Position numbers and translations under genes: made by a program. Of a stretch of 64,000 bases of DNA, positions 1-11,100 are shown one piece after another (within the stretch, counting starts at the first letter, position 1; each line of letters opens with the position of its first letter). Origin of the DNA: Caenorhabditis elegans (taxonomy: Eukaryota > Nematoda > Chromadorea > Rhabditida > Rhabditidae); the NCBI RefSeq assembly GCF_000002985.6, contig NC_003279.8:8618001-8682000 (forward strand), given 5' to 3'. The notes below the pieces were generated by a model. The model was not told the DNA's origin. It made no database searches and saw nothing but the letters and a program-made list of their open reading frames with translations.

Positions 1-889
1 CAGGTATTTAAAAAAAGCTAGAACATATGACAACTGAGATGTCAAAGATAAACTGTGGTGGGCAATACTAATAGAAGAAATACGGATAGTTACGGGACTT
101 TAATAATTGTTTGTATGGGAGAACTCAAATATAACTTTCAGGGTCCTTGAAGGCAATGAAATGCTCATGAAACACCGAGCGCGACTTCTAAAACCAACCC
201 AAAAGAGAACTACAAAGGATGGCAATTCTGAAACAGTACGTTACAAAAGTTTTCACAAGATATTTCTATCTGTTGGATGTTTTCATGTATTCAAGCTTTT
301 TTTAAACTATTACAATAGTTTTACATTTCAATAGTTCAAGTGTGTTTTTGAACCGCCTGCCTGCCTTCAATTTAGAATTGCCAAAGTCTTGGCAATCGTC
401 AAATATAGACTTTGGAACCAAGTTACAATTCTCCGGAAACCGGTGAAAAATTTCCCATTACTGCACAGCACTGGTAGGCATTGGTCATGAAGGCAGGCAT
501 GCAGGCATACGTCTTTGTGTTTACGTGGCAACTTTGAACATATCAATTCCAGCCCTCAACACATGACGGAACCAGAAAAATCGTGTTTCAAGAGAAAGGA
601 CAAATTCTTCTAAACACCAACAATGTTACTGAATATGCTGTGCGTTTTTTGTTTTAAACTTTTTAAAATTAATAACCACAACTTTCAGGTGATGGACGGA
701 GAAGACAAACCGGGCGAGAAGATAAACATCAAAAAAGTTACATTTGATTTTGGATCGTTTGTTACTTACAATGTAGGGATTGACGTGGATGAATGGGAAG
801 AGCCAATTGAGAAGATTGCGGGCTCCGCAGGTTCGGGTGGATCAGTTATGACGGCTAGTATCAAGCAGAAGTCCATTAAGAGATTTTAA
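1..889 (+). CDS. 3' end of an unrecognised plus-strand gene (last two full exons)
   Basis: Bases 1-3 (CAG, followed by gtattt) look like the end of an exon. A second exon runs 142-235 between a TTTCAG acceptor and a GTACGT donor. The terminal exon runs 689-889 and ends in TAA, with AATAAA-type signals just downstream. The frames join without a break, giving a C-terminus of about 97 residues: a basic stretch (KHRARLLKPTQKR), then DGEDKPGEKI, then a non-repetitive segment around FDFGSFVTYNVGIDVDEWEEP, and a Gly/Ser-rich tail ending KSIKRF. I do not recognise the family. The gene begins outside the window and runs toward fer-1. Its terminal exon and 3' flank (672-1195) are repeated exactly at 4495-5018, on the far side of a retrotransposon. 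Confidence 0.7.
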
Positions 890-1195
890 ATAAACAATTT
901 TTTTGTCTTTTTGAATAAATAAATTGTGGGAAAGAACTCAGAGGCAAAAACACTAAGTTTAGAAACTTCGACAATTGTTGCACCGCTGTGGTAGGTAGGG
1001 TTGAACTGACATGGAAGTAAGCCGACAAGGTGTGATTGATTTTTTGGGTGCACAGTTAATTCGCGATATGCGCATAACGACTGTAAGCAAGATGGGCATA
1101 TTACAATCGAGGTTCTTGCACAATATGCACATTTCGACTTGTTAAATCCGACTTCCTTTCGTTTGAAGTTTGTTACATATTGATTAACTTTTGAC
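672..1195 (+). repeat. Left copy of a 524-bp direct repeat flanking the RTE element
   Basis: Bases 672-1195 recur at 4495-5018 with a constant offset of 3823, with no mismatch or indel found by eye. The repeat begins ATAACCACAACTTTCAG and ends TTAACTTTTGAC. It contains a splice acceptor, a complete terminal exon and its 3' flank. It directly abuts the retrotransposon, so it is best read as an unusually long target-site duplication. RTE-class insertions are known for variable, often long duplications. Confidence 0.9.
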
Positions 1196-1262
1196 TGGCT
1201 CTTTCTGTACTAAGCCTCTTCGTGGCGAAAGGGATCAACAGATAACCACTTCAACAAACTCG

Positions 1263-1394
1263 ATGATTTCGTCACATCGAGAGTGGCTTGGTTTGGAACC
1301 AAGTGCAAATTATCTGGCCAAGAAGTACACCGTCTCACGCAGGCCAGAGGTAGTGTCGAATACTTTCTGTCCGGGCGGCTCTAGATTGGCTTAG
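1263..1394 (+). CDS. RTE ORF1, 43-aa upstream reading frame
   Basis: A 43-codon ATG-initiated frame (begins [10 protein letters not shown], ends PGGSRLA) overlaps the first 10 bases of the long endonuclease/RT frame, which lies in the -1 frame relative to it. A small ORF of this size upstream of the main frame is a described feature of RTE elements; its function is unknown. Its value here may be translational: the long frame has no ATG of its own before the middle of the endonuclease, so ribosomes may enter through ORF1 by -1 frameshifting or by termination and re-initiation at the overlap. Confidence 0.5.
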   Translation: MISSHREWLGLEPSANYLAKKYTVSRRPEVVSNTFCPGGSRLA

Positions 1395-4300
1395 CAGGTC
1401 ATTATAGAGTATCTAGAGACACAACTTTTGCTCTAAACAGCAACCCATCCTGCCTCAGTCCTCCGCATCCGGCCTCTGCAAAGGGAAAGACAGTTCCTGG
1501 AGCACGTCGGAAGAGGCGATCTAATCTCGGAGTCCAAACCATATGTCAATCGGACTTGGAAATTAAGAAGCCGCGGGACAAAACAAGAAGAACTGACTAT
1601 CGCGTGTGCACCTTCAACTGCAGGTCCTTGTCTTCGGATGATCGACTTGCTGAGTTGCTAGAAGAGACGAGGCGAATCCAATTCGACGTCATCGGATTGT
1701 GTGAAACCAAACGAGCAGCCGAGGCACACTTGATACATCACGACGGTACCGGCGTCTTCTTAGGCAAACGGAATGAAAGTTCTGTATCCGGTGGGGTCGG
1801 CTTCATAGTTCGAAGCACCCTCCTTCCCAAAATCGTAGAAGTACGATTTCTTAGTCACCGCATCGGCTTACTCACCTTCAAAGTGAGCCGAAAATTCAAC
1901 TGCACGGTGATTCAAGTCTATGCTCCAACTGCGGACTCAGACCTTGAGGAAATCTGCGACTTCTACGACCGTGTTGAAGACGTCTTCAGAGAGTGCCGAA
2001 GCAAGTATAAACTTGTTATCGGCGACTTCAACGCTCGAATGGGATGCAGACAAAACAACGAAAGGTACATTGGCCCCCATGCCATGGAACCAAGAAATGA
2101 TACTGGAGAGCTTCTCGCAACATTTTGTGAAACCAACCGTCTGTGGCACACGAACTCTATGTTCAAAAAGCCTATGCACAAACGGTGGACTTTCGTCAGT
2201 CCCGACGGGAATCACAGACACGAAATTGACCACATTCTGGCCAATGGAAAGTTTGTCACAGATACCACTGTACTCCCCTCTTTCACAAATGGTAGCGACC
2301 ATAGGTTACTCCGCTGTAACCTCCACTTCAACAATTGTCTAGCAAAGTTGGAGCAGGTCAGACGGAGAAAACCTCCGAAAAGAGTGTTGGACCCGGCGTT
2401 TGCTTATGCAATCTCAGCGACAGTCACGGTTCAGAGTGATCCTGATTTAGATACCGACTATGATAATCTGATTCAGTCACTAAAAGAACTTCAAGACCAA
2501 GCTATCGTTCGACCGGCCAACCACTCATCCAACAGACTTTCGGAGGAAACCCGAAAACTGCTGAACAAAAGACGTTTTATGGATAGAAATGATCCCCAAT
2601 TCAAATCTATTTCAGATAAATGTCGTGAAGCAGTTCAGAAAGACCATGAAGCTTTTGCCAGTACTCGCCTTCTATCTGCTGCGAACCAGAAAAAGAGTTT
2701 GAAAAGAGTTGCTAGGGACATCAACGAATATAAGTCAGTTATCCCATGCCTCAAATCAACCTCTACTGGTGAAAGAATCACTTCCAGGGTGAAAATGGAG
2801 CAGGAGATTGAGAAGTTCTACACGGAGCTCTTCAAAAGCGCTGTGAGCAACTCTCAAACATCTTCAATACCCGCCACGCCAACTCCACCGCCGTTTCTCC
2901 CGGAAGAAATTCGACATGTTCTCCGTTCCTTCCCGAATGGTAAAGCTGCAGGCCAAGACAAAATCAGTGCAGATTTCTTGAAATCTTGCCACGATAACGT
3001 CATTGACCTGATAACGGATCGATTCAACAGGTACCTCCACAGCAGAAATGTACCGAAACCCTGGAAAACCTCCAAAACCACTCTCATCTTCAAGAAAGGT
3101 GACCGTGAGAATTTGGAAAACTATAGGCCCATCTGCCTACTACCCGTACTCTACAAAGTATTCACCAAGTGTTTGCTGAATAGAATGCGAAGATCCCTTG
3201 ATGAGGCTCAACCTGTCGAGCAGGCCGGATTCCGACGGTCTTTCTCTACGATCGATCACATCCACTCGCTCCAAAGACTTCTTGAAGTCGGCAGGGAATA
3301 CCAGATCCCACTGACACTTGTCTTCATAGATTTCAAGAAGGCATTTGACAGTGTTGAACACCAGGCAATCTGGAAAAGTCTCGACGAGCAAGGTGCAGAT
3401 GGAGCCTATATTGATCTACTGAAAGAGTGTTATAAAAATTGTACCACAAATTTTACCCCATTCCACAGGCCAGTCGCAGTACCTGTGACCAAAGGAGTTC
3501 GACAAGGAGATCCCATCTCTCCGAATCTCTTCTCCGCTTGCCTCGAACACGTTTTCCGAAAGCTTTCCTGGATTGAATTGAAAGGAGAAGCTGAGGATTA
3601 CGATACGATCCCTGGAATGAGAGTGAATGGCAGAAATCTAACGAACCTCAGATTTGCTGACGATATTGTGCTCATCGCCAATCATCCGAATACTGCCAGC
3701 AAAATGCTCCAAGAACTCGTACAAAAATGCTCTGAAGTAGGTCTCGAGATCAATACTGGGAAGACGAAAGCCTTGCGAAACCGATTCGCTGACCCCAGTA
3801 AAGTCTACTTCGGTAGCCCTTCCCCCACCACCCAGCTCGACGACGTCGACGAGTACATCTACCTCGGTCGTCAAATCAACGCCCAAAACAACTTGATGCC
3901 GGAAATCCACCGAAGACGTCGAGCAGCCTGGGCTGCATTCAATGGAATCAAGAACACCACCGACTCCATCACCGACAAGAAGATTCGTGCGAATCTGTTC
4001 GACTCAATTGTCCTTCCAGCGCTCACCTACGGTTCAGAAGCCTGGACATTCACCAAAGCTCTATCCGAACGAGTACGAATCACACATGCCTCCCTAGAAA
4101 GACGGCTTGTGGGAATCACACTCACTCAACAACGAGAACGAGATCTCCATCGAGAAGACATTCGTACGATGTCTCTAGTCAGGGATCCGCTCAATTTCGT
4201 GAAAAAGAGAAAGCTAGGATGGGCTGGACACGTTGCGAGAAGGAAAGACGGAAGATGGACCACGTTGATGACAGAATGGCGCCCATATGGATGGAAAAGG

Positions 4301-4456
4301 CCTGTTGGAAGGCCGCCGATGCGATGGACTGATTCGCTGCGAAAGGAGATCACCACTCGTGACGCAGACGGAGAAGTCATCACCCCCTGGTCCACTATAG
4401 CCAAGGACCGAAAACAATGGCTTGCTGTGATCCGCAGGAATACCACGAATTCCTGA
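1385..4456 (+). CDS. RTE ORF2: apurinic-type endonuclease plus reverse transcriptase
   Basis: The frame is open from just after a TAG at 1382-1384 to the stop at 4454-4456, that is 1023 sense codons. The N-terminal third is an APE-like endonuclease: TFNCRS near 1610, CETK with the catalytic Glu near 1700, GDFNAR near 2025, EIDHIL near 2225 and SDHRL near 2295. The centre is a reverse transcriptase with [41 protein letters not shown] and the catalytic FADD at about 3653-3664. The C-terminal part contains GWAGHVARR, the conserved segment usual after RT in this class. All key residues appear intact. There is no in-frame ATG until about 2039, inside the endonuclease, so translation must begin upstream by a non-AUG codon or through ORF1. 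Confidence 0.92.
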   Translation: MGLAGHYRVSRDTTFALNSNPSCLSPPHPASAKGKTVPGARRKRRSNLGVQTICQSDLEIKKPRDKTRRTDYRVCTFNCRSLSSDDRLAELLEETRRIQFDVIGLCETKRAAEAHLIHHDGTGVFLGKRNESSVSGGVGFIVRSTLLPKIVEVRFLSHRIGLLTFKVSRKFNCTVIQVYAPTADSDLEEICDFYDRVEDVFRECRSKYKLVIGDFNARMGCRQNNERYIGPHAMEPRNDTGELLATFCETNRLWHTNSMFKKPMHKRWTFVSPDGNHRHEIDHILANGKFVTDTTVLPSFTNGSDHRLLRCNLHFNNCLAKLEQVRRRKPPKRVLDPAFAYAISATVTVQSDPDLDTDYDNLIQSLKELQDQAIVRPANHSSNRLSEETRKLLNKRRFMDRNDPQFKSISDKCREAVQKDHEAFASTRLLSAANQKKSLKRVARDINEYKSVIPCLKSTSTGERITSRVKMEQEIEKFYTELFKSAVSNSQTSSIPATPTPPPFLPEEIRHVLRSFPNGKAAGQDKISADFLKSCHDNVIDLITDRFNRYLHSRNVPKPWKTSKTTLIFKKGDRENLENYRPICLLPVLYKVFTKCLLNRMRRSLDEAQPVEQAGFRRSFSTIDHIHSLQRLLEVGREYQIPLTLVFIDFKKAFDSVEHQAIWKSLDEQGADGAYIDLLKECYKNCTTNFTPFHRPVAVPVTKGVRQGDPISPNLFSACLEHVFRKLSWIELKGEAEDYDTIPGMRVNGRNLTNLRFADDIVLIANHPNTASKMLQELVQKCSEVGLEINTGKTKALRNRFADPSKVYFGSPSPTTQLDDVDEYIYLGRQINAQNNLMPEIHRRRRAAWAAFNGIKNTTDSITDKKIRANLFDSIVLPALTYGSEAWTFTKALSERVRITHASLERRLVGITLTQQRERDLHREDIRTMSLVRDPLNFVKKRKLGWAGHVARRKDGRWTTLMTEWRPYGWKRPVGRPPMRWTDSLRKEITTRDADGEVITPWSTIAKDRKQWLAVIRRNTTNS

Positions 4457-4494
4457 AGAACGGATCGTCTAAGTATCTAAGTAAGTATCTAAGT

Positions 4495-5018
4495 ATAACC
4501 ACAACTTTCAGGTGATGGACGGAGAAGACAAACCGGGCGAGAAGATAAACATCAAAAAAGTTACATTTGATTTTGGATCGTTTGTTACTTACAATGTAGG
4601 GATTGACGTGGATGAATGGGAAGAGCCAATTGAGAAGATTGCGGGCTCCGCAGGTTCGGGTGGATCAGTTATGACGGCTAGTATCAAGCAGAAGTCCATT
4701 AAGAGATTTTAAATAAACAATTTTTTTGTCTTTTTGAATAAATAAATTGTGGGAAAGAACTCAGAGGCAAAAACACTAAGTTTAGAAACTTCGACAATTG
4801 TTGCACCGCTGTGGTAGGTAGGGTTGAACTGACATGGAAGTAAGCCGACAAGGTGTGATTGATTTTTTGGGTGCACAGTTAATTCGCGATATGCGCATAA
4901 CGACTGTAAGCAAGATGGGCATATTACAATCGAGGTTCTTGCACAATATGCACATTTCGACTTGTTAAATCCGACTTCCTTTCGTTTGAAGTTTGTTACA
5001 TATTGATTAACTTTTGAC
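4495..5018 (+). repeat. Right copy of the 524-bp direct repeat
   Basis: This is an exact-looking copy of 672-1195. It follows the RTE 3' tail and runs into unduplicated sequence (GAAACAAGG) at 5019, which would be the original continuation of the locus. It carries a second copy of the terminal exon of the left-hand gene and of its 3' flank. Confidence 0.9.
4512..4712 (+). pseudogene. Duplicated terminal exon of the left-hand gene, stranded downstream of the RTE
   Basis: Bases 4512-4712 repeat the terminal exon 689-889 with its TTTCAG acceptor, 67 codons including the stop, and polyadenylation region. It has no exon 5' of it other than those beyond the retrotransposon. It could be used only if the upstream donor at 235/236 spliced over the whole RTE. 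In that case it would encode the same C-terminus, so loss of either copy would be neutral. It is most likely a non-functional by-product of the insertion. Confidence 0.8.
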
Positions 5019-5155
5019 GAAACAAGGATCCTTTTTAAACGAAACAAACAAACAAAGCAAAAAATAATTGTAGGAAACAATAATACATTGTGATTAGGGG
5101 AAGCACTAATAAATAAAAATTATGGGGGGGGGGTATGAAATGAGGGGGCATTAAA

Positions 5156-8100
5156 TTAGAAAATTGCCTTTATAATTTCGGCTAAAATTGTCGGCCAAGT
5201 GTGCAACAACACGAAAATTGTGAGAATCAGAATAACAATAATGATGAGCCAGAGCAGAATTTGAAGACCATAGTAGTGCCAGAAATACTTGATGCACGGC
5301 TTGATTCGGGACACCAACCACGAGTTGGCCCATGACTTCCGATCAGGTTTTTCCAAGAATGGGCTCTGAAATTCATCAGAATCTAAACAATTTCAAAATC
5401 ACCTAAAACTTACGTGGTTCGGCTCGGATCGTTTCTTTCCAGCTGGCTCTTGATCGGCTTCTTGTTTGGTGAGAAGTAGCATGTCCATCTCAACAAGACC
5501 CATGATCCATTTAGGATCCTTTCCAACGTCATCATTCTTCTTCTTGGCATTCTGAGGTTCCTCGTGTGGATACTCCTCGGTAAGCATTGGCCACCAACCG
5601 TACAAGTTGCGAGATTCGAAGATGTTCACAGTATCATCGTAACCTTCTGGTTCCACGAACAACTAAAATTTTAATTGAATGAAGAATATTAATTAAATTA
5701 AAATCGATACCACAGGCTTCGGGAATGGCTTCTTCTTCACTTTGCGTTTTCCACACAAGCACTTGGTCTCAAAGCAGAAGATACAGCATTTGCAGAGACA
5801 TCCTCTCCTGGTACAACACTTTGGACACTTCACTCCACGCTGTCTCTTCTTTGTTGAGTAGACACCAACGTCGGATGGAGAACCGATTCCCTCTGAAGAA
5901 TGAAAAATTATAAATAAAAGGAACGTACAATAAAAATACCAATGAAATCGAGAAGATCCAGTTCAATGTCACCGAGAAGACGATCCTTGCGGAACTTGTT
6001 CTTATCCCAAAGCTCAATGACAAGAATCGGATCGACGAGTTCTTCCACTGGTTTGCAGAAGAATCGGTTTTTGGTGTACGCGACCACCTTCTTCTCCCAA
6101 GGATTGTAGTCGAAGTTGAGCAGGAAACGCCAGTTGAACTCCCCGGTTCCATCGAGAACTCTGCAATTATTACTTGATTTAACTTTTATAGACCCAAAAT
6201 TGTAAATTTTCTTTTTTTAAAGATAAATTTGCACAAGCTTCACAAGGGTCTTCAATTTTGTTACCTGAAATGCGTATCCGTCTTGTGTCCCTTAGTCATT
6301 CCATTGATGAATGCCTTGACGTAAAGATCGGAGACAGGCTCGGCAAAGCTTCTTTTGACTGGAATCGCTCCTCGTACATCCATGACCGCGATACGTAGCT
6401 GATAGTTGATGGGTTTCCGTGGTGCAATGTTGAATGGAGCAGGAATCGCGCCATATTCCATCTGGAACGACAAACATTTTTGTGTGCAGTTGGAAAAATT
6501 CGAAAGTTGAACAATAGAAAAAGAACTTACCGGAAAGATGTCAACGAACATTCGAAGTTCTCCCTTCTGAGTTCTTCCTCCTTTATCCGAGAACAATGGC
6601 CGAGATTCGACATGCTCTGGGACCAAATTCATCTGTCGGAGAATGAAGAGAGCAATTGTTTGCAACTGAGATCCCATTATTCTCATCTTCGCCTTCTTCC
6701 TCAACTCTCCATCAGCCGTTTCTGCCTTTTCCGTTGTAACCTTCTTCAATGGCTTGCCCTTGCTCCGATGCTTCTCCCACTTTAGCTTCTCTTTCTCTCG
6801 TTCTAGATCCTCTTCATCCCAACTACCGTCTGATACGTCCTCATTTTGTTGATCAGAACCATCACTGAAATTTTCTTTTCCAGCTTTTTGACGTTGAGAA
6901 TTCAGCATAGCAATCTCTTCGCTGAAAATTTAAATATTATACGTTTCCAAAATGAAATGCCCTAAACTCACTTCTCAAAGACATGGAGAACTTCACTGAA
7001 CCAGAATGTGATCTTCTCAATGGTAATTCCCTTCTCTTCTCCTCTCTCCGTCTGCCTACTTTCAATCTTTGGAACTGATAGCATCATCTTGTAGCAGTAC
7101 GACTTCAGGATCTCCATTGGAGTCATCTGATCCCTCCATTGCAGCTCTCCTTGTACAGTGAACTGACCACTCAGCCCACCAGTTGCTCTCCATTTTGTGA
7201 GAAGACGATTTTCCAGATCGATTGTAGTTGATCCTATTTCTTGATCCGAAAGGATTCTCCGCTTGCCCATCACAGTGATTTTCAGATCTTTCTCCAGCGG
7301 AATCGTAACCGTCATGTCAACTCGTTCTCCAAATATCGGATCACAACACTCTGAGCGGTAGTTCTTCTTCAGGTTCACGTTCTGCTTTCCGCAATGAAGT
7401 TTAACGTACGAGTCGACTCGTCCTTTCCGTGCATTTGAGATCAGCCCATTTGCTTCGATGATGTAAACTCGGACGAGACATCGAGTTGGTCCAACGAAGT
7501 CGACAACGGTATTTATCGCAGCTGGAGGCTTACCCTTCTTGAGTTTCGAGATGAGAAGTCGGCATTTCAATTCTCCAGCCTTTTCTTTTTCTTCCGGATC
7601 GTCGAAATCTCCCTTCATTGATTTGACAAACGGGAATGTGTCCAGGAAATCAGAGAAGTTGTTGTATCCGTTCATCTGTTCAAGTGGTCGGCGGAAGATA
7701 CGTACATACTCCATGCCAGATCTGAAAAGTAACAGTTTTGAAACAATTTATAATCTGAGATCCGGTGTCATTCACGTTTACTTGAACGAGCTCCTCCTAC
7801 TGGCTATAGCGCATTTATCATGCAGTATCATTATAATCCTACAGTAACCAACAGAAACTCACTCTGGATATCCCGGTGATCTATGAAATTGTGACATCGA
7901 TGCATAATATCTGCTCCACCAATCCAAAGGTACCATAGGATCAGTTGTTAAAGTCGGAACACGAACCATCCTGATGATCTGATCAAACTCCTCCGTAATT
8001 ACCAAATCCAACTGTTCCCATCTTTCGGCGTGATCACTTTTGACCTGAAAGTAATATTTTGACTTTAACATCTAGAAATCATATTACAAACCTTGGGAAC

Positions 8101-11100
8101 AATATGTGAGACGTATTTATGGAGATCAGATACCAAGCATGATCCAACTAATGGCTGACGATTGAAGGCCCTAGCATCGAAGAGATTGATGATTAGTGGA
8201 GGTGATAGCTCAAGAGCAGATGGTAGGATTACTTCTCCAAAAACAATCATGGGCTCAGGGAAGTTCGGATCTCTTCGGACATCCTTGAGAGGTTGCAATG
8301 TGAACTCTTGATCCCCAATTGTCAGTCCAACAAATGGGCGACGTACGGCGAGAAGCTGAAATCAAGAAGTATAGAAACTGATAAAATAATACTCCCCGTA
8401 CCTTATGCTTCTTGAGATTTCTCACACCCCAGCATAAAAATTGCACGTGGAATTTATCGAACTGTGGTCTGAACTCTGTTGGGATCTCACTTCTCTCCTT
8501 ATAATTGTGTTTGCATTTTGGCTCCAGTGGAATCAAATCTTTATCTTCTTCTGAGTAAAGCTCGAAGCATGCAAGAACCGCTCCACGAGTACGTCCATTG
8601 GAGAACTTCAACGGAAACCATTGTGGCGTGCCACGAACATCCGTATTTCCGCAAATGACGTTTGGTTTGGTTTCGAAGTGTCCGAGGTTTGCCTCCTCAT
8701 TGTTTGAGCACTCGCCAACGACTTCAACAGAGACAACTGGCGGGTATTTCATGATATCTCGAGTTCCACCAGCGATCAGAACTGACTTGAACATGACTGT
8801 CTCATTCCAAATTGGATTTTGAGAGTTGTCCACGAGAAGCGTCTGCTTTGAGTATTGTGCAAACGAAATGCGAACAAATGCCCGAGACGAGTTCTTGACA
8901 ACTGGCAGCAAATCGTTTCCCCACATGATATAGCATCTCAGTTGCCATTTTCCAGTTTGCATTTGATATTCGTAAACGCGAAATCTTGGATCTTCACTGT
9001 CCGGGCTGAAAGTAAGATCGTACAATGAACTTTTCAAAAAGGAGATACTTACTCTTTGTTCTCAACTTCTCGTACATATCGTCTACGTCTGATCCGATCG
9101 GTTCGGTCTTCCAAATCGTGGTATGGGCCTTCCTTCTTGCTGGGGGAGTACTAAAAATTAATATTTATGAAAAAAGCATCAAAATGCTAGTCCCCGATAA
9201 GCTTTAGAAGCTTGTCAGCAACTATTTTCACAGTTGCATTTAGATCAGCATTCTATCTATCTGTGATTATTCAAAATTCCAACTAACCTCCCAATTCTCA
9301 TTTCCCATCGTTGTCCGAAAATGCTCAAAGTCCTCCAACTCCTTGTTATAGCCTTCATGCTTCCTTGGCCTCTTGATACAACGCTTTCTGAAGTTGTGGT
9401 GAACTTTTTCTTCTCGGTCTGTCAGGACTCCGCTTCCAAAAAAGACACCATTCGTCGAGTACACCCATCCTTTTTCGTCTCCATTGTTTCGAAACTTGTC
9501 TTGAGCCCAAGAGCCTACTTCCCATCCTTTCGCATGTTTGTCAAGATCCTTGGGTTTCAACTCGTCGGCGTAGCAATCCGTGTACTTAAAGTGTTTCCAC
9601 GTTCCGTCTTCAGTTCTCTTCTGGATTTCAAAAGCCTTGTCATGAACCGTGTGTTGTCCAAGTTTCGGTACAAACATATGACGAGTATTCATCACAATCC
9701 AGTGACCAACAGCATTCCATCCATTTTCGAGAGGCACTTCATTCGTCTTCTCCCATTTCCCATCGTAAATATCAGCTTCATCTTTCCATTTCAATGCGAG
9801 TCCCTTCGTCTGCACTTCGTACATTTCCATGAAACGACGGATGTCTGCGGGTTGTACGTGCTCCTTCCATTTTGTGAGCTGATCTGTACGTCCAAACCAC
9901 ATCTTTGCATGGAGTACTGCGACGTGCTGAAAGTAATTTGTATTGTCATATGGAATTGAGCTAGTTTATTGAATTACCTCTCTTTTCCTGTTTCTCTGAT
10001 CCACCAAAGTCGGCCATTGAATATTTATAGCACGGGTCCTCCCACACCATTCTCCTGATTGAGCTTCATCATCCGATTGGAAAATCTCCGAAATCGGGAT
10101 TTTGGCGAAACCGATCAACTTCCCATGGGACATCATTTTGATGAGAACGGGTGGAATGGTCATTTGAACATCTTCTGCCAACTCAAGAGTCATCGATCGA
10201 ATTTTTAGAAGCATTCGGAGCAGCTTCGCATCGACTTCTCCATCAGAATAATCTATACTGAAGGCTTCCTTCTCAAAATGCTCTCGCAGCTTCAAGATCT
10301 TTTCCTTCCGGTAGTCAAGGATATGGCGATCCAGTGCGTTGCTGCTAACGGGGTTGATGCGTCTGAAAATATATTTTAAATTTGTGAAAAGTCTTAGTGA
10401 CTCACCCCAAATACTTGCTAGCCGAATCAATTTGCTGCTCCAAGCACTCCAAAGCTTCCATTCCAACTGACGAAACATGGTCGATTGCTTTGTTTCCAAT
10501 GCGTCGAACCTCCCAAATCATCGTATCAAGCATATTCGTCATTTTCATGAGAACATTGCTCATTTCAATCCGATGCTCAATAACTTCCCACGGAGCATTG
10601 ACTTCGGCAACTGGTCGGAGATTTCCCCATGGCATCGTGAAGTACTTGCATCCATCCCAGTTTGGCTCTGCTGGCAGTGTTGAGCTATTGCATGATCTGA
10701 ACTCGTTGCTCGTGCTTCCAAATGAACCGATTGACATCATTATGCAGACTGGATCGGATGCGAATTGAGGATTGATCATGTTGAGGCCACTCATGGAACA
10801 GAAGCAGTTGTACCATTCGAGATTTTTCTGAAATTCACAAAAAAGTTTAAGCAATGTTCTACAGAAGTTCTCTTGCATGGCTTTGCAATTATGTTTAATA
10901 ACCCTAATGTCTACAGTAATCAAACATTTATGGTAACTGTTACAGAATTTGAACACAAAATGCAATTTCAAAATACAGTAAGTCTATATCCTACAGTAAC
11001 CGTATAACATAATCTACAGTATACCTATAATATAATCACCAATAATTACATGAAACATTCAATATTGTCTCCAATTTTCAATAACTTACACAAATCGATT

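Larger units (their letters stand above)
1196..4494 (+). mobile_element. Full-length RTE-1-type non-LTR retrotransposon
   Basis: The 3299-bp insert lies exactly between the two copies of the flanking direct repeat. Its length, the small upstream reading frame, the single long frame of 1023 codons with an APE-type endonuclease and reverse transcriptase, and the 3' tail of short repeats (AAGTATCTAAGT units at 4469-4494) instead of poly(A) all match C. elegans RTE-1 as I know it. Base composition is clearly more GC-rich than the surrounding sequence. No frameshift or stop interrupts the main frame and the flanking repeats look identical, so the insertion is young and may be competent. It lies between the 3' ends of the left-hand gene and fer-1. 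Confidence 0.93.

Noticed and set aside
1937-4446. Several antisense and alternate-frame open stretches inside the RTE
   Set aside because: They are shadows of the long GC-richer endonuclease/RT frame, with no start context or domain.
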